From positions 1-64,000 of the forward strand of contig JAXLRF010000002.1 of assembly GCA_046331225.1 (NCBI GenBank): a stretch of DNA of 64,000 bases. The letters are read 5' to 3'. This DNA comes from VFMC01 sp046331225 (GTDB lineage Bacteria > Actinomycetota > Acidimicrobiia > Acidimicrobiales > Ilumatobacteraceae). Below, one piece after another: positions 22,643-30,959 of the stretch; position 1 is the stretch's first letter; every line of letters begins with the position of its first letter. The notes below the pieces were generated by a model. It made no database searches, was not told the DNA's origin, and saw only the letters and a program-made list of their open reading frames with translations. A program made the position numbers and the translations under genes.

Positions 22643-23092
22643 GTGATCCCCCACGAGGCATTGACATCGTCGGTCGATCCGAGTGGTGAGTTGGCGCCGG
22701 CAGTACCGATCGTCGGCTGGGAGGCCTTTAGCGACGAACCCGACGCCGAGGACCACGCCGACTGCGGCCTGCTCAGCAGCTACGACTTCAGAGCGAAGAC
22801 CCACCATCTTCGATGTCCATCCGTTGGCGTGGACGTAACGGTCGGCAGAGGCGACATCGAAGTCGAGGAGATCGTGGCTGCTGCGGAGGGTGACAAACTC
22901 GGTGGATGGCCTCGGTGGATCCAGGCCGCCGAGTACCCGGCATGCCCAACTTGCGGCCGCCAGATGTCGGTGCTGTTCCAGCTCGACTCGAATGATCACG
23001 TGCCATACATGTTCGGAGACATGGGCATCGGCCACATCACCCAATGCCCCGATCATCAGAACGTCGTGGCCTTTGGATGGGCTTGCGGCTGA
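22643..23092 (+). CDS. DUF1963/YwqG-like protein
   Basis: The product is 149 aa from a GTG at 22643. The fingerprint LGGWPRWIQAAEYPACPTCG, then MSVLFQLDSND and MGIGHITQCPDH, matches DUF1963 proteins. No cassette repeat was recognised between this gene and 22214-22567, so both may share one cassette. Function is unknown; in other bacteria such proteins often occur among immunity genes. Confidence 0.78.
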   Translation: MIPHEALTSSVDPSGELAPAVPIVGWEAFSDEPDAEDHADCGLLSSYDFRAKTHHLRCPSVGVDVTVGRGDIEVEEIVAAAEGDKLGGWPRWIQAAEYPACPTCGRQMSVLFQLDSNDHVPYMFGDMGIGHITQCPDHQNVVAFGWACG

Positions 23093-23093
23093 C

Positions 23094-23160
23094 CCGCCCA
23101 GAGCTGCCGATCGGCACGCTTGACGGTGTCGTCTCGCTTGTGCAGAGTCGGATCGGTTCG
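23094..23160 (+). repeat. attC-like repeat (+ orientation)
   Basis: The L arm is CCCAGAGCTGCCGATCGGCA. The spacer is TTGACGGTGTCGTCTCGC. The right part is diverged. Confidence 0.72.
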
Positions 23161-23181
23161 GGCGTCGTAGGGAGGAGACGA

Positions 23182-23433
23182 GTGCGGGAGTTGCCTGCGA
23201 ATGCCGCAGAGGTGTTCGTGCCCTTCACTGGTGGCTTGTTCAGGCGACTGCTGAACAGTTGGATCCTCGTCCTCGTAGCGGTCCTTTTGCTCGTGGTGCC
23301 AGACACTCCGATGGTGATGCGCATCCTGGGACCAACGTTCTTGGTTGGCATCGTCGTCCTTGCGGAACTTCATCGGCGATCGATGCGTGTGGAGATTGAC
23401 GCGGACCCCGTTGGTGCGTTGACAGTTGCCTGA
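23182..23433 (+). pseudogene. membrane protein gene, 5' part, interrupted by IS3 element
   Basis: The GTG at 23182 has a strong GGAGGAG site. The 83 residues contain two membrane helices (SWILVLVAVLLLVVPD, ILGPTFLVGIVVLAELH) and the beginning of a soluble domain, then run into the IS3 end. The fragment at 24684-24908 beyond the element reads in the same direction and looks like the rest of a PH-like domain, so both are taken as halves of one disrupted gene. Confidence 0.6.
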
Positions 23434-23480
23434 GCCGGAGGGCTTGGGGATGATGGTCGCTCTGATCCTTGAGGAGAAGG

Positions 23481-23798
23481 ATGAGCGAGAAGAGGAAGTA
23501 CCGGACGTTCACCCCTGAGCAGAAGCTCGAGATCGTCCTTGCCGGGCTGCGTGGTGATCGCAGTGTTCGTGATGTGTGCCGCGAGTACGAGATCGCGGAG
23601 ACGCTCTACTACCAGTGGCGTGATCGGCTGCTCGAGGGCGGCAAGACGGCCCTGGCGACGCCACGCGACACCGGCGTGGACCCGAAAGAGGTCGAGCTGC
23701 GCGAAGCGAAGAAGCGCATCGGCCAGCTCGAGCGGGCGCTCGGCCGCAAGACCTATGAACTGGAGATCGCGGGGGAACTCTCGCGGGACTGGACGTGA
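23481..23798 (+). CDS. IS3 OrfA (HTH transposase subunit)
   Basis: The ATG at 23481 has GAGGAG upstream. The 105-aa product has the HTH_Tnp_1 layout: RTFTPEQKLEIVLAGLRGD, VRDVCREYEIAETLYYQWR, then a leucine-zipper-like C-terminus (RIGQLERALGRKTYELEIAG). It ends in an overlap with OrfB, consistent with the usual IS3 frameshift or coupling arrangement. Confidence 0.9.
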   Translation: MSEKRKYRTFTPEQKLEIVLAGLRGDRSVRDVCREYEIAETLYYQWRDRLLEGGKTALATPRDTGVDPKEVELREAKKRIGQLERALGRKTYELEIAGELSRDWT

Positions 23799-24655
23799 GC
23801 GTCCGTGTGTCCAGAGCCCGCGCCGTGGTCGCCACCGGACGCAAACCAGCCGTCGTCGCCCGCGTGGCGGGGATCTCGCGTCAGGCGCTCTACCGGCCGA
23901 TCCGAACCCGCCCGACCACGGCGGGACCGGGGCGTGGCAGGCCTGGTGACGCCGGGATCGTCGACGTCGCGAAAGCGAACCCGACCGACGGCACCCGGAT
24001 GGTCGCCGCGCTCGCCACACGCGAGCTCGGTCAACCGGTGAACCGCAAACGCGTGCAGCGGGTGATGCGCCAGCATCGACTGCTGCAACCCGTCCGCGGG
24101 CTCGACCGACGCCGCCGGCCTGGCTACTTCCGGGTGACACGACCGGATGAGTTGTGGCACATGGACATGACCAAGGTGTGGACCGCCGCGCACGGCTGGG
24201 TCTACCTGCATGTGATCGTCGACTGCTGCACCCGTGAGATCGCCGGCTGGACCGTCGATGTCCGCACCCGCTCGAACGAAGCGATCGCCTGCGTCGAAGG
24301 GGCGCTGCTCGCCCGGAACGTCCCGCCACGGAGGCTCGTGCTCGGCACCGACAACGGCAGCCAGTTCACCGCCCGCGACTTCCGCAAGCACCTCTCCGCC
24401 AGAGGCGTCACCCACCGCCGCGGCGGCTACCGCGACCCCGAATCACAAGCGTTCATCGAGTCCTGGTTCGGGCAATTCAAGAAACGCTGCGCCTGGCGCA
24501 GCGAATGGGAGACCATCGAACAAGCACGCACCGAGATCACCACCTACATCGACCACTACCACCACCGACCCCACTCCGGGCTCGGCTACCGAACCCCCGC
24601 CGAGGTCGCCGAGACCTGGCGCAGACTCCAACCACTACAAACCGACGCGACCTGA
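23795..24655 (+). CDS. IS3 OrfB (DDE integrase-type transposase)
   Basis: The product is 286 aa; the GTG at 23795 overlaps the OrfA stop. The DDE core is visible: HMDMTKVWTA (D), LGTDNGSQFTARDF (D) and QAFIESWFGQFK (E). The N-terminal HTH_21-like segment has TRMVAALATRELGQPVNRKR. Full length. Confidence 0.92.
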   Translation: MSVRVSRARAVVATGRKPAVVARVAGISRQALYRPIRTRPTTAGPGRGRPGDAGIVDVAKANPTDGTRMVAALATRELGQPVNRKRVQRVMRQHRLLQPVRGLDRRRRPGYFRVTRPDELWHMDMTKVWTAAHGWVYLHVIVDCCTREIAGWTVDVRTRSNEAIACVEGALLARNVPPRRLVLGTDNGSQFTARDFRKHLSARGVTHRRGGYRDPESQAFIESWFGQFKKRCAWRSEWETIEQARTEITTYIDHYHHRPHSGLGYRTPAEVAETWRRLQPLQTDAT

Positions 24656-24683
24656 ACCGACAACGACGAGGGGGTCCACGTCA

Positions 24684-24908
24684 GAGATCGACGAACACCG
24701 CGTCTTTGTTCGATCGTGGTGGCGCTGGGCGCACTTCGACTCCCGATCAACGTGTCGAACCGAGACCTTCGGCCTGTACAGGGGTAACCACACGAACCTT
24801 GTACTGAAGGGCGACGGGCTTCGCCGACGAGTCCCGCTCAACTTCTTCGAGCCGGCCGACGCCCACCGTCTCGAGGACCTCGTGCACGAGCTGATCGGCC
24901 GGGGCTGA
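24684..24908 (+). pseudogene. 3' part of the gene interrupted by the IS3 element
   Basis: It reads EIDEHRVFVRSWWRWAHFDS, then ETFGLYRGNHTNLVLKGDG, and ends in a charged helix. It has no start of its own. It looks like the second half of a PH-like domain whose membrane part is at 23182-23433. Confidence 0.55.
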
Positions 24909-24917
24909 CTTCAGCGA

Positions 24918-24965
24918 CCCGATCCGATCTGCCGATCTGGCGCGGCCCTGTGCCCTTACGCTTCA
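24918..24965 (+). repeat. attC-like repeat (+ orientation)
   Basis: The L arm is CCGATCCGATCTGCCGATCT. The spacer is TGTGCCCTTACGC. Confidence 0.7.
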
Positions 24966-25029
24966 AGCCTGATCCGCGCATCCGCGTTAGCAATGATCCG
25001 GGCCGTTCGAGTCTGCATCGCCAAAGCCT

Positions 25030-25224
25030 TTAGTGCCGCAGTAACTCGCTGATGGCGAGAATCGCAAATACCGGCCACGAGTAGATGAGCACGGACACCC
25101 TGGCCGCCCAGGCAGCGCAGTTTCGTCGCGCCAGTGCGACTCGATGGCGAACAGTCAGGAAGAGCAGAAACGAGACGGAGAAGCCGACCAAGCCTGTAAC
25201 CGCCCCGGGAGACATGCCCAACAT
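25030..25224 (-). CDS. 64-aa two-helix membrane protein
   Basis: The ATG is at 25224. Segments TGLVGFSVSFLLFLTV and VLIYSWPVFAILAISELL flank an Arg-rich loop. It is opposite to the repeat polarity and the only plausible gene in this cassette. No family is recognised. Confidence 0.58.
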   Translation of the reverse strand: MLGMSPGAVTGLVGFSVSFLLFLTVRHRVALARRNCAAWAARVSVLIYSWPVFAILAISELLRH

Positions 25225-25318
25225 CGTAAGGACTCAAGGCCCTCTCGAGCCGACCGCGAGACGGCGCGCGGAACGAGCGAGACCCGCTGCCCAAAGACAT
25301 GGCCCGACGGGACTGCAT

Positions 25319-25370
25319 GTAGCGCGGAACTGCCGATCGGCTCGGGTCGATGACCTGCGATAGGCGCTGG
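25319..25370 (+). repeat. attC-like repeat (+ orientation)
   Basis: The L arm is TAGCGCGGAACTGCCGATCG. The right part, GCGATAGGCGCTGG, is shortened. Confidence 0.85.
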
Positions 25371-25418
25371 AACACACAGGGGCCACCGCCGAGGACTGGG
25401 AGGTGGCAGAGTCGCTAC

Positions 25419-25664
25419 ATGCTCTCGGCCTCGGATATCGCCTCCTTTGTTGAACAAGCGACGAGGGACGCGATCGCACGGGTCCTCGAGTTCATCCAGT
25501 CGGCTTCGGCAGACGATGAGCGGGTGGTGGTAGCGAAGGACCTGCTTGCTGAGTCGATGACCTCGCCGATGGACCTCTCCCTCGGGGCAGACCAGTTCGC
25601 TCGGCTGGCGGCTTACGACGTGATGTCGTCCGCGGCCGCAACGTTGTTCCCTCCCGGCGAGTAG
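25419..25664 (+). CDS. hypothetical protein, 81 aa
   Basis: The ATG is at 25419; GGGAGG lies about 16 nt upstream, rather far. The protein is soluble and helical (DIASFVEQATRDAIARVLEF, FARLAAYDVMSSAAATLF). The stop TAG is shared with the following L arm. Confidence 0.7.
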   Translation: MLSASDIASFVEQATRDAIARVLEFIQSASADDERVVVAKDLLAESMTSPMDLSLGADQFARLAAYDVMSSAAATLFPPGE

Positions 25665-25733
25665 CGCGGATCTGCCGTACTGCTCGGGTCGATGCCTTGC
25701 GCTCGCCGCCCGGTCCGGGCATTTAGGGCGCTC
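25661..25733 (+). repeat. attC-like repeat, complete (+ orientation)
   Basis: The L arm is TAGCGCGGATCTGCCGTACT. The spacer contains GATGCCTTGCGCTCGCC. The R arm is CCCGGTCCGGGCATTTAGGG. Confidence 0.92.
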
Positions 25734-25772
25734 AATTCGGCGAAACTGTGTTCTCATCAATCGTCGTCCGAC

Positions 25773-26366
25773 ATGATGATCGTTGTGAGCGAAAACTCGC
25801 CAGCTGATGTTGAATCGGGTACTGCTCGGCGAACCAAGTATCTAGTCGCGCTACTGGCAGTCGTGATCGGCGTCGGAATCGGCGTAGTCACACTTCCTTC
25901 GAGCGACGGGGAGGTGGAACGTGTCGCCGTACACGGCGTTTACGTCTTGGTCGACCCGACATTCTCGTCTGGCAGCGTGGAGGGCGAATGGATGGCGTGC
26001 AGCGGCATCGGGAGATACGACGACTTCGTCGCCGGTGTCGAGGTCTCGCTGACCGATGAACTCGGCGTAGAGAGCACCGGCAAGCTGCGGAACGTACAAG
26101 CTTCCGACGCCGCCTTGCTGGAGCAGATCAACGATGCCAACGGGTTCTTCGATGATGCACACATCGATGGACGGGCCATCTTGGCTGGGCTAGATGCTCT
26201 CAGCGAGAAGATGTGCGTGATGTTGTTCGACCTCAGAGTTCCGGCTGCGACGACATACGACTTGAAGGTGCGCGACTGGGTCGATCGGCCGATTACGTAC
26301 GAGCGCCTCGAGGAGAAGGGGTTCACGCTGCTGTTGGTCCGAGGCACGAACACCCCGCCGCAATGA
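25773..26366 (+). CDS. membrane-anchored extracytoplasmic protein, 197 aa
   Basis: The ATG at 25773 starts MMIVVSENSPADVES. One N-terminal membrane helix follows (KYLVALLAVVIGVGIGVVTL) and then a soluble domain of about 150 residues with two Cys (EWMACSGIG, EKMCVMLFD) that could form a disulfide. No family is recognised. Confidence 0.75.
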   Translation: MMIVVSENSPADVESGTARRTKYLVALLAVVIGVGIGVVTLPSSDGEVERVAVHGVYVLVDPTFSSGSVEGEWMACSGIGRYDDFVAGVEVSLTDELGVESTGKLRNVQASDAALLEQINDANGFFDDAHIDGRAILAGLDALSEKMCVMLFDLRVPAATTYDLKVRDWVDRPITYERLEEKGFTLLLVRGTNTPPQ

Positions 26367-26431
26367 CTTCGGACCGCTTACATCGATCCACAGAGCGAGG
26401 CCCCGAGGCCTGTCATCCGGTCGGGTATGAC

Positions 26432-26462
26432 CGGTGCCGAACTGCCGATAGGGCGTTACAGC
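26432..26462 (+). repeat. attC-like repeat, L arm (+ orientation)
   Basis: It reads GGTGCCGAACTGCCGATAGG. It is the last family 1 copy before the family 2 block. The minus gene at 26456 ends inside it. Confidence 0.7.
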
Positions 26463-26716
26463 TCCCAGGTCACGTTCCACTCTGGGCCGAGTTCTGATTG
26501 CAGTCTGCTGACGAGGTCACGCGTGAGGTTCTCGTAGCCGTCGTCATCGACGTCTATGCGAGGGTCGGAGTCGCCGTACCCGATCTGCCACCACTGATCG
26601 ATCTCGGCTCGTGTGGTGTCGCTCACGGGGATCTGTGAGGCCGAGGTGACGGCCTGCCCGTCGACGGTTCCGAAGTACGGGCCATAGTCGGGCATCAGCC
26701 TGAGGTGACGAGCCAT
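26456..26716 (-). CDS. hypothetical protein, 86 aa
   Basis: The ATG at 26716 gives MARHLRLMPDYGPYFGTVDG, a soluble acidic protein ending GPEWNVTWEL. The stop TAA overlaps the repeat at 26432. The start lies directly beside a family 2 repeat, which mirrors the family 1 arrangement on the opposite strand. Confidence 0.7.
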   Translation of the reverse strand: MARHLRLMPDYGPYFGTVDGQAVTSASQIPVSDTTRAEIDQWWQIGYGDSDPRIDVDDDGYENLTRDLVSRLQSELGPEWNVTWEL

Positions 26717-26790
26717 CCCTACCTCGCCGATCTCGTGGGGGAGCGCATAACGACGGCGCCATTGACCCGGCGGTATGGGGCAGCTCAGGT
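26716..26790 (-). repeat. family 2 hairpin repeat
   Basis: On the plus strand the left arm is CCCTACCTCGCCG, the middle GCGCATAACGACGGCGCC, the right arm ACCCGGCGGTATGGGGCAG. The arms pair except for a two-base bulge. Read on the minus strand the right arm gives CTGCCCCATACCGCC, sharing CTGCC with the family 1 core. Confidence 0.75.
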
Positions 26791-26958
26791 GAGTTGATCC
26801 GCGCGGTGCGGTGTCTTGCACTCGGGCGCCCGAGCGAGGACTTCGGCGCGGTTGGGCCCGGGCGATAATGCGGCGTGCGTTCAAAGGCGATCACGGCGGA
26901 CCGGACGTTGCGTTCCGTCGTTCGGGAACCGAGGAGTTGTACGCGGCGTCCAACAGCG

Positions 26959-27864
26959 ATGGTTGGCAAGCGTGGACTCCTGGCAGCTGTCGTTTCTGGA
27001 CTGCTGATCAGTTGCGGAAGCGAACCAGCGGCACGGCAGTCCGCGTCCACGCCAGCCTCGAGCGGCGCACTGTCGACATCGACAGGGAACCAGACCGCAT
27101 CTTCGCCAGCCTCCATCGCTGAAGCTTTGGAGGGCTCCATCGAGTACATCGGTGTCTCGCTCGATGGAAGCACCATCACGGTTCGCCCGGTGCCGTCGTC
27201 CGACGCGTGCGCCGCCTACCAGACCGTCGACGACGTTGAAGCGACCGAGACGGACGACTCGGTCACCGTTCGTGTACGGACGATCATGACCGTTGACACC
27301 GAGGACTGCATCGAACCGGCCACCTTCTTCGACACGGTGGTCTTGCCGCTCCAGCAGCCCCTCGGCGACCGAGCCGTCCTCGATGCCGCCGCTCCCGGGG
27401 TGCCGCTTGTCCCGATGATCCCACCGGGCAAGCTCGAGGTGGCCGTTCGCCTGGAGATCGACGACGCCGTAACGGCCGGACCGGGGGCGCCCGAGGGCTC
27501 AGTTGACGTTGTCTACGTCGGTCAGTCGCCATCTCCACAGCCCCTCGGCCAATCCGTCGTCGAAGGTCTCTCCTCACTCGCTCATCTCGACAGCGACGCC
27601 CTCACGCTCGTGATCTCACCCGAAGGCGGGTCCATCTGGCTGGGCATCGATCGTCAGAGCCGGCCGGACGGTGAACCATTCGAACCACGGACACGCGACC
27701 AGATCGCATCGGTCGAGCTACCGCTGGCCGCAGCGCCTGGCGTCGAAGTGACCGGCCAACAAGTTCTCCTCCGCCTCGAAGCCGGTGCATTCGTGACAGC
27801 CGAGCCGCCGTCGATCGACCCGACGAAGGTCTCACTCAGCTGGATCGCGCCAACCGGCGGATAG
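26959..27864 (+). CDS. lipoprotein, 301 aa
   Basis: The ATG at 26959 gives MVGKRGLLAAVVSGLLISCG with lipobox LISC. A Ser/Thr-rich linker is followed by a first domain with Cys pair (SDACAAYQTV, DTEDCIEPAT) and a second beta-rich domain with GKLEVAVRLEIDD and IWLGIDRQSRPDG. No family is recognised. Confidence 0.82.
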   Translation: MVGKRGLLAAVVSGLLISCGSEPAARQSASTPASSGALSTSTGNQTASSPASIAEALEGSIEYIGVSLDGSTITVRPVPSSDACAAYQTVDDVEATETDDSVTVRVRTIMTVDTEDCIEPATFFDTVVLPLQQPLGDRAVLDAAAPGVPLVPMIPPGKLEVAVRLEIDDAVTAGPGAPEGSVDVVYVGQSPSPQPLGQSVVEGLSSLAHLDSDALTLVISPEGGSIWLGIDRQSRPDGEPFEPRTRDQIASVELPLAAAPGVEVTGQQVLLRLEAGAFVTAEPPSIDPTKVSLSWIAPTGG

Positions 27865-27877
27865 TGCCGCAACCACC

Positions 27878-27945
27878 GCTTGGCGCTACCTCGTCGCTCG
27901 CATCAGGGACTCGCGTAACGACGGCACCGCGTCCCGGCGGTAGGT
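27878..27945. repeat. family 2 hairpin repeat, complete
   Basis: It has GGCGCTACCTCGTCG, ACTCGCGTAACGACGGCACC and CCCGGCGGTAGGTGGCAGG. It is the best complete copy of the second family. Confidence 0.82.
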
Positions 27946-28073
27946 GGCAGGCCTCGATCTGACTGATCGGGTCCGCAGGGGATGTGAGGATGTCGACTTG
28001 GCGTCGGGCGATGTCGGACGGGTGCGACCGTTGGAGGCTTGCAATGACGGCTCCAAGGGGGCATGGTGCGTCG

Positions 28074-28640
28074 ATGCGTCCGCGAGTCATCCTGCTCACG
28101 GGTGCTCCGGGATCGGGGAAGAGCACTCTGGGCAGAGAACTGGGTGCCGCGCTGCGTATCCCTTTGATCGCTCGGGACGACATCCGAGGTGGCATGACCA
28201 TGACCGCCGGCGCGTGGCGTGACGCACTCGAATGGTTGCCCTCGAGTGACGCGGCCGTCGACGCGTTCCTCGACGTCGTCGAACTCACGCTCCAACGCGG
28301 GGTGAGTTGTATCGCTGAGTACGTGTTTCGCACGCACAAGGTCAGCGAGTGGGAGCGGCTGATGGCGGCTGGCGACGCGGTCGTGATCGTCACGAGATGC
28401 TCGGATCCCGAGTCGCGCCTGGTCGAACGCAACACCGCCGATCGCCTCATCGCCCTTCCTGCCGTCCTCCGCGCGACCGGTGCCTCGTCGGTCGCCGAGC
28501 ACACCGAAGCGAAGGTCGAGCGAATGCGAGCCGTCGCAAGCGAGATGATGACCGACTTCCCCGTGCCGACACTCGCTGTCGACACGACCCACGGCTACGA
28601 CCCAGCGCTCGAGACCATCATCGACTTCGCTGTTCGCTGA
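28074..28640 (+). CDS. P-loop kinase (zeta-toxin/AAA_33 type)
   Basis: The ATG at 28074 gives MRPRVILLTGAPGSGKSTLG, placing the Walker A right at the N-terminus; an ATG at 28044 is an alternative. RDDIRGGMTMTAGAWRDALE corresponds to the substrate-binding Asp region and YVFRTHKVSEWERL to the core of small-molecule kinases. A lid-like Arg helix follows (SDPESRLVERN). The protein is 188 aa. It could phosphorylate a nucleoside, an antibiotic or a cell-wall precursor; sequence alone does not decide. No antitoxin is adjacent. Confidence 0.83.
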   Translation: MRPRVILLTGAPGSGKSTLGRELGAALRIPLIARDDIRGGMTMTAGAWRDALEWLPSSDAAVDAFLDVVELTLQRGVSCIAEYVFRTHKVSEWERLMAAGDAVVIVTRCSDPESRLVERNTADRLIALPAVLRATGASSVAEHTEAKVERMRAVASEMMTDFPVPTLAVDTTHGYDPALETIIDFAVR

Positions 28641-28644
28641 ATCA

Positions 28645-28664
28645 CCCCGGCGTCGGATGGCACG
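28645..28664 (+). repeat. degenerate family 2 right arm
   Basis: It reads CCCCGGCGTCGGATGGCACG, similar to CCCGGCGGTAGGTGGCAG and located between two genes as expected. Confidence 0.4.
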
Positions 28665-28736
28665 ACCGGAAGTCGTCCCGCGCTCGCTGCCTGGGATCTA
28701 CGGTGGCGAGATGGCTCGTGGGTGAAGGAGGGCGTC

Positions 28737-29566
28737 GTGGGGGTGTGGTTCGTGACGGGCGCTGGGCGTGGGATGGGCGCGTGGATCGTTCGTGCTGCCC
28801 TTGCCGTCGGCGACGCCGTCGTGGCCACCGCGCGCCGCCCCGAGGAGTTGGCCGCTGTCTTCGGCGGTCACGAGCGGGTCCACCCGGTGCGGTTGGACGT
28901 CACGAGCGTCGACGATGCGGCATCGGCGGCGGCCGAGGCGGTCGAACGGTTCGGGCGGATCGACGTGTTGGTGAACAACGCCGGGGTGTCGTTCAAGGGC
29001 TTCTTCGAGGAGATGTCACCGCGACAGGTCGAGCAGCAGCTGACGACGAATCTGATCGGGCCGATGAACGTGACCCGTGCAGTGCTGCCGGTGATGCGCC
29101 GGCAGCGGTCCGGGCACCTGATCGCGATCTCCTCCGGCGCCGGCCTGGTCGGCTTTCCGTATTCGTCGGTGTACGCGGCCTCGAAGTTCGGGCTTGAGGG
29201 GTGGATGGGTGCTCTCGCCCAGGAGGTCGAGCCGTTCGGGATCCGCTCGACGATCGTGAACCCGGGCTTCTTCCGCACGGGTCTCGCCGGCCCGGAGTCG
29301 ATGATCTGGCCGGACGTCGTCGTCGACGACTACGCCGAGCCAGTTCGGAGCAGCGCCGCTGGTGGCAGGCGCAAGACGGGCAGCAGCCTGGCGATCCCGA
29401 CAAGCTCGCCGCCGCGATCGTGTCGCTCGTCTATGAAGATTCCCCTTCGTCGCGACTCATTGGTGGAGCCGACGTCATCGCCCTTGCCGAGCGCAAGGTG
29501 AACGAGTTGCAGCAACAGGTCGACGACCAACGCAGCCGAGCGAACGCCTACGACTTCGAGCCCTGA
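28737..29566 (+). pseudogene. short-chain dehydrogenase/reductase, frameshifted
   Basis: The GTG at 28737 has AAGGAGG (28725-28731) upstream. The Rossmann motif is VTGAGRGMGAW. Other blocks are LDVTSVDDA, VNNAG and IAISSGAGLVGFPYSSVYAA ending in the YxxxK active site (YAASK). The frame is lost after VVVDDYAE near 29340, and the expected C-terminus (SSEQRRWWQAQDG, DKLAAAIVSLVYEDS, GGADVIALAERKV) continues in another frame to 29566. One missing base explains it. Substrate unknown; it belongs to the classical SDR type. Confidence 0.82.
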
Positions 29567-29571
29567 CGACC

Positions 29572-29594
29572 CGAACCGGCGGTAGGTGACGCGG
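29572..29594. repeat. family 2 right arm
   Basis: It reads ACCGGCGGTAGGTGACGCGG, between the stops of two convergent genes. Confidence 0.6.
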
Positions 29595-29615
29595 CCGATG
29601 TCGCCATGGAGCTCG

Positions 29616-30140
29616 TCAGCGGACGGGTGGTCGGCCGAGTGCGTCTCGGATCAGGTCGATGTGTCCTGAGTGGTGAGAGGTCTCGTCGATCATGTGGGCG
29701 AGGAGCCATCGGAGGTTCACGGGCTTGTTGCCGAACGACGGGAACACCGCCAACGTGTCCATCGACGGGCAAGCCTCGGTGGCTTCGCGGCTTCGGCGGC
29801 ATGAGACGTCGTAGAGATCGAGGATCGTCGCGACGCTGTCGCCGTCTGCCGAGCGGAAGGACCAGTCGTGCACGGTGGCCGGGTCGATGGCACCCCACGG
29901 CTCTGGGAGGTCCAGGCCGAGCATCTTGTGTTGGAACCAGCGATCTTCGTTGAAGGCGAGGTGCTTGACGATGCGTCCGATGCTCAGGTCGGTCGCTGCG
30001 AGAGGCCGTGCGTGAATCTCGTCGGCGGAGAGATCGATGGCCTGGGCGACGATCGCTCGACGTTCCTCGTCGAGTCGCTCTGTCAGGCCGATGCGCTCGG
30101 TGGCTGGCTGGAGATCGGCGTGGAGCTCGCTGGCGGGCAC
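29616..30140 (-). CDS. DinB/DUF664-family protein
   Basis: The GTG at 30140 (VPASELHADLQPATERIGL) gives 174 aa, the normal family length. Metal-ligand His residues are in VKHLAFNEDRWFQH and in AHMIDETSHHSGHIDLIRD, a strong DUF664 signature. Proteins of this type are thiol-dependent transferases or hydrolases linked to mycothiol in actinobacteria. Upstream of the GTG the frame stays open, but the composition is not protein-like. Confidence 0.88.
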   Translation of the reverse strand: MPASELHADLQPATERIGLTERLDEERRAIVAQAIDLSADEIHARPLAATDLSIGRIVKHLAFNEDRWFQHKMLGLDLPEPWGAIDPATVHDWSFRSADGDSVATILDLYDVSCRRSREATEACPSMDTLAVFPSFGNKPVNLRWLLAHMIDETSHHSGHIDLIRDALGRPPVR

Positions 30141-30268
30141 GGGTGAGATTCTCTCAGCTCTCGACGTGAACTCGGTCCCTGCTTTGGAGGCACTTCCTGT
30201 CGCAGTGGCGCGTGGCATGGCGCCGACCGAGCAACGTCCGTCGAATCGTCTTGGGATGACTGACGAGG

Positions 30269-30288
30269 ACCCGGCGGTAGGTGGCAGG
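30269..30288. repeat. family 2 right arm
   Basis: It reads CCCGGCGGTAGGTGGCAGGG. The left arm is not recognisable. Confidence 0.65.
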
Positions 30289-30334
30289 GGCAAATCGTCC
30301 GAACATCGCCGTCGGCGAGTGGGACACTTTGCTC

Positions 30335-30895
30335 GTGGCCGCAGTTCCTGATCACGACGACTACGACGGGTGGGTCCGGCTTCTCGCTGACCCGATCCGG
30401 GCGCAACGTGCGTTCTGGCACCTCGTGCTCAGCGGAGCGAACGCACTTCACAGCGTGCAGCGCGGCCTCGACTCGTCGAACGACGACGTCCGTCGTTGGT
30501 CGACCAAGGCGATGGATCATCTCGTCGATGCCGACGGTCTCGCGACCCTCGTCCGGATGCTCGATGACGCCGATCCGCGAGTACGTCTCGAGGCTTGCCA
30601 TGCGCTTGCGTGCGACCGATGCAAGGACAACAGCTGCCGGCCCGACGCGGCGGCCGTGCTGCCACGCGCGATCGCTGTGATGCTCGATGATCCCGACGCA
30701 CAGGTGCGGGCGTACGCGATCGAACTCGTGGGTCGATGGGTGCACACGCACGCCGAGGCCGAGACAGCGATCGTGCAGACGCGAGATCACGACCCGTCGC
30801 CGGCCGTTCGAAAGAAGGCGAGCTGGTACGCCCCGGGCGGAACGATCTACCGCAAGACAACACCTCCCGGGCGGAAGAGGGCCGCTCGGCGCTGA
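30335..30895 (+). CDS. HEAT-repeat protein
   Basis: The GTG at 30335 (VAAVPDHDDYDGWVRLL) is chosen; the frame is open back to 30281. Two clear HEAT-type helical repeats are present: DDVRRWSTKAMDHLVDADG with LVRMLDDADPRVRLEACHAL, and LPRAIAVMLDDPDAQVRAYA with IELVGRWVH. A Cys pair (CDRCKDNSC) lies between them. The C-terminus is basic. It is probably a protein-interaction scaffold; partner unknown. Confidence 0.8.
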   Translation: MAAVPDHDDYDGWVRLLADPIRAQRAFWHLVLSGANALHSVQRGLDSSNDDVRRWSTKAMDHLVDADGLATLVRMLDDADPRVRLEACHALACDRCKDNSCRPDAAAVLPRAIAVMLDDPDAQVRAYAIELVGRWVHTHAEAETAIVQTRDHDPSPAVRKKASWYAPGGTIYRKTTPPGRKRAARR

Positions 30896-30928
30896 CAGGT
30901 CGCGTCGCAGCCCTGGCGCCGAAAGGCT

Positions 30929-30950
30929 GTCCCGGCGGTAGGTGGCAGGT
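30929..30950 (-). repeat. family 2 right arm
   Basis: On the minus strand it reads GACCTGCCACCTACCGCCGG, 11 nt after the TAG of the minus-strand gene at 30960. That is the same relation a family 1 L arm has to its gene. Confidence 0.7.
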
Positions 30951-30959
30951 CATGAAGGC

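Larger units (their letters stand above)
23420..24683 (+). mobile_element. IS3-family insertion sequence
   Basis: It carries overlapping orfA and orfB on the plus strand. The ends are not certain: a TGAC at 23420 and the GTCA ending at 24683 are candidate termini, but the inverted repeat is poor and no target duplication was identified. It splits a cassette gene. Confidence 0.75.

Noticed and set aside
28645..28715. Complete family 2 repeat
   Set aside because: Only the right arm is recognisable and two bases differ in the core; kept as a low-confidence fragment only.
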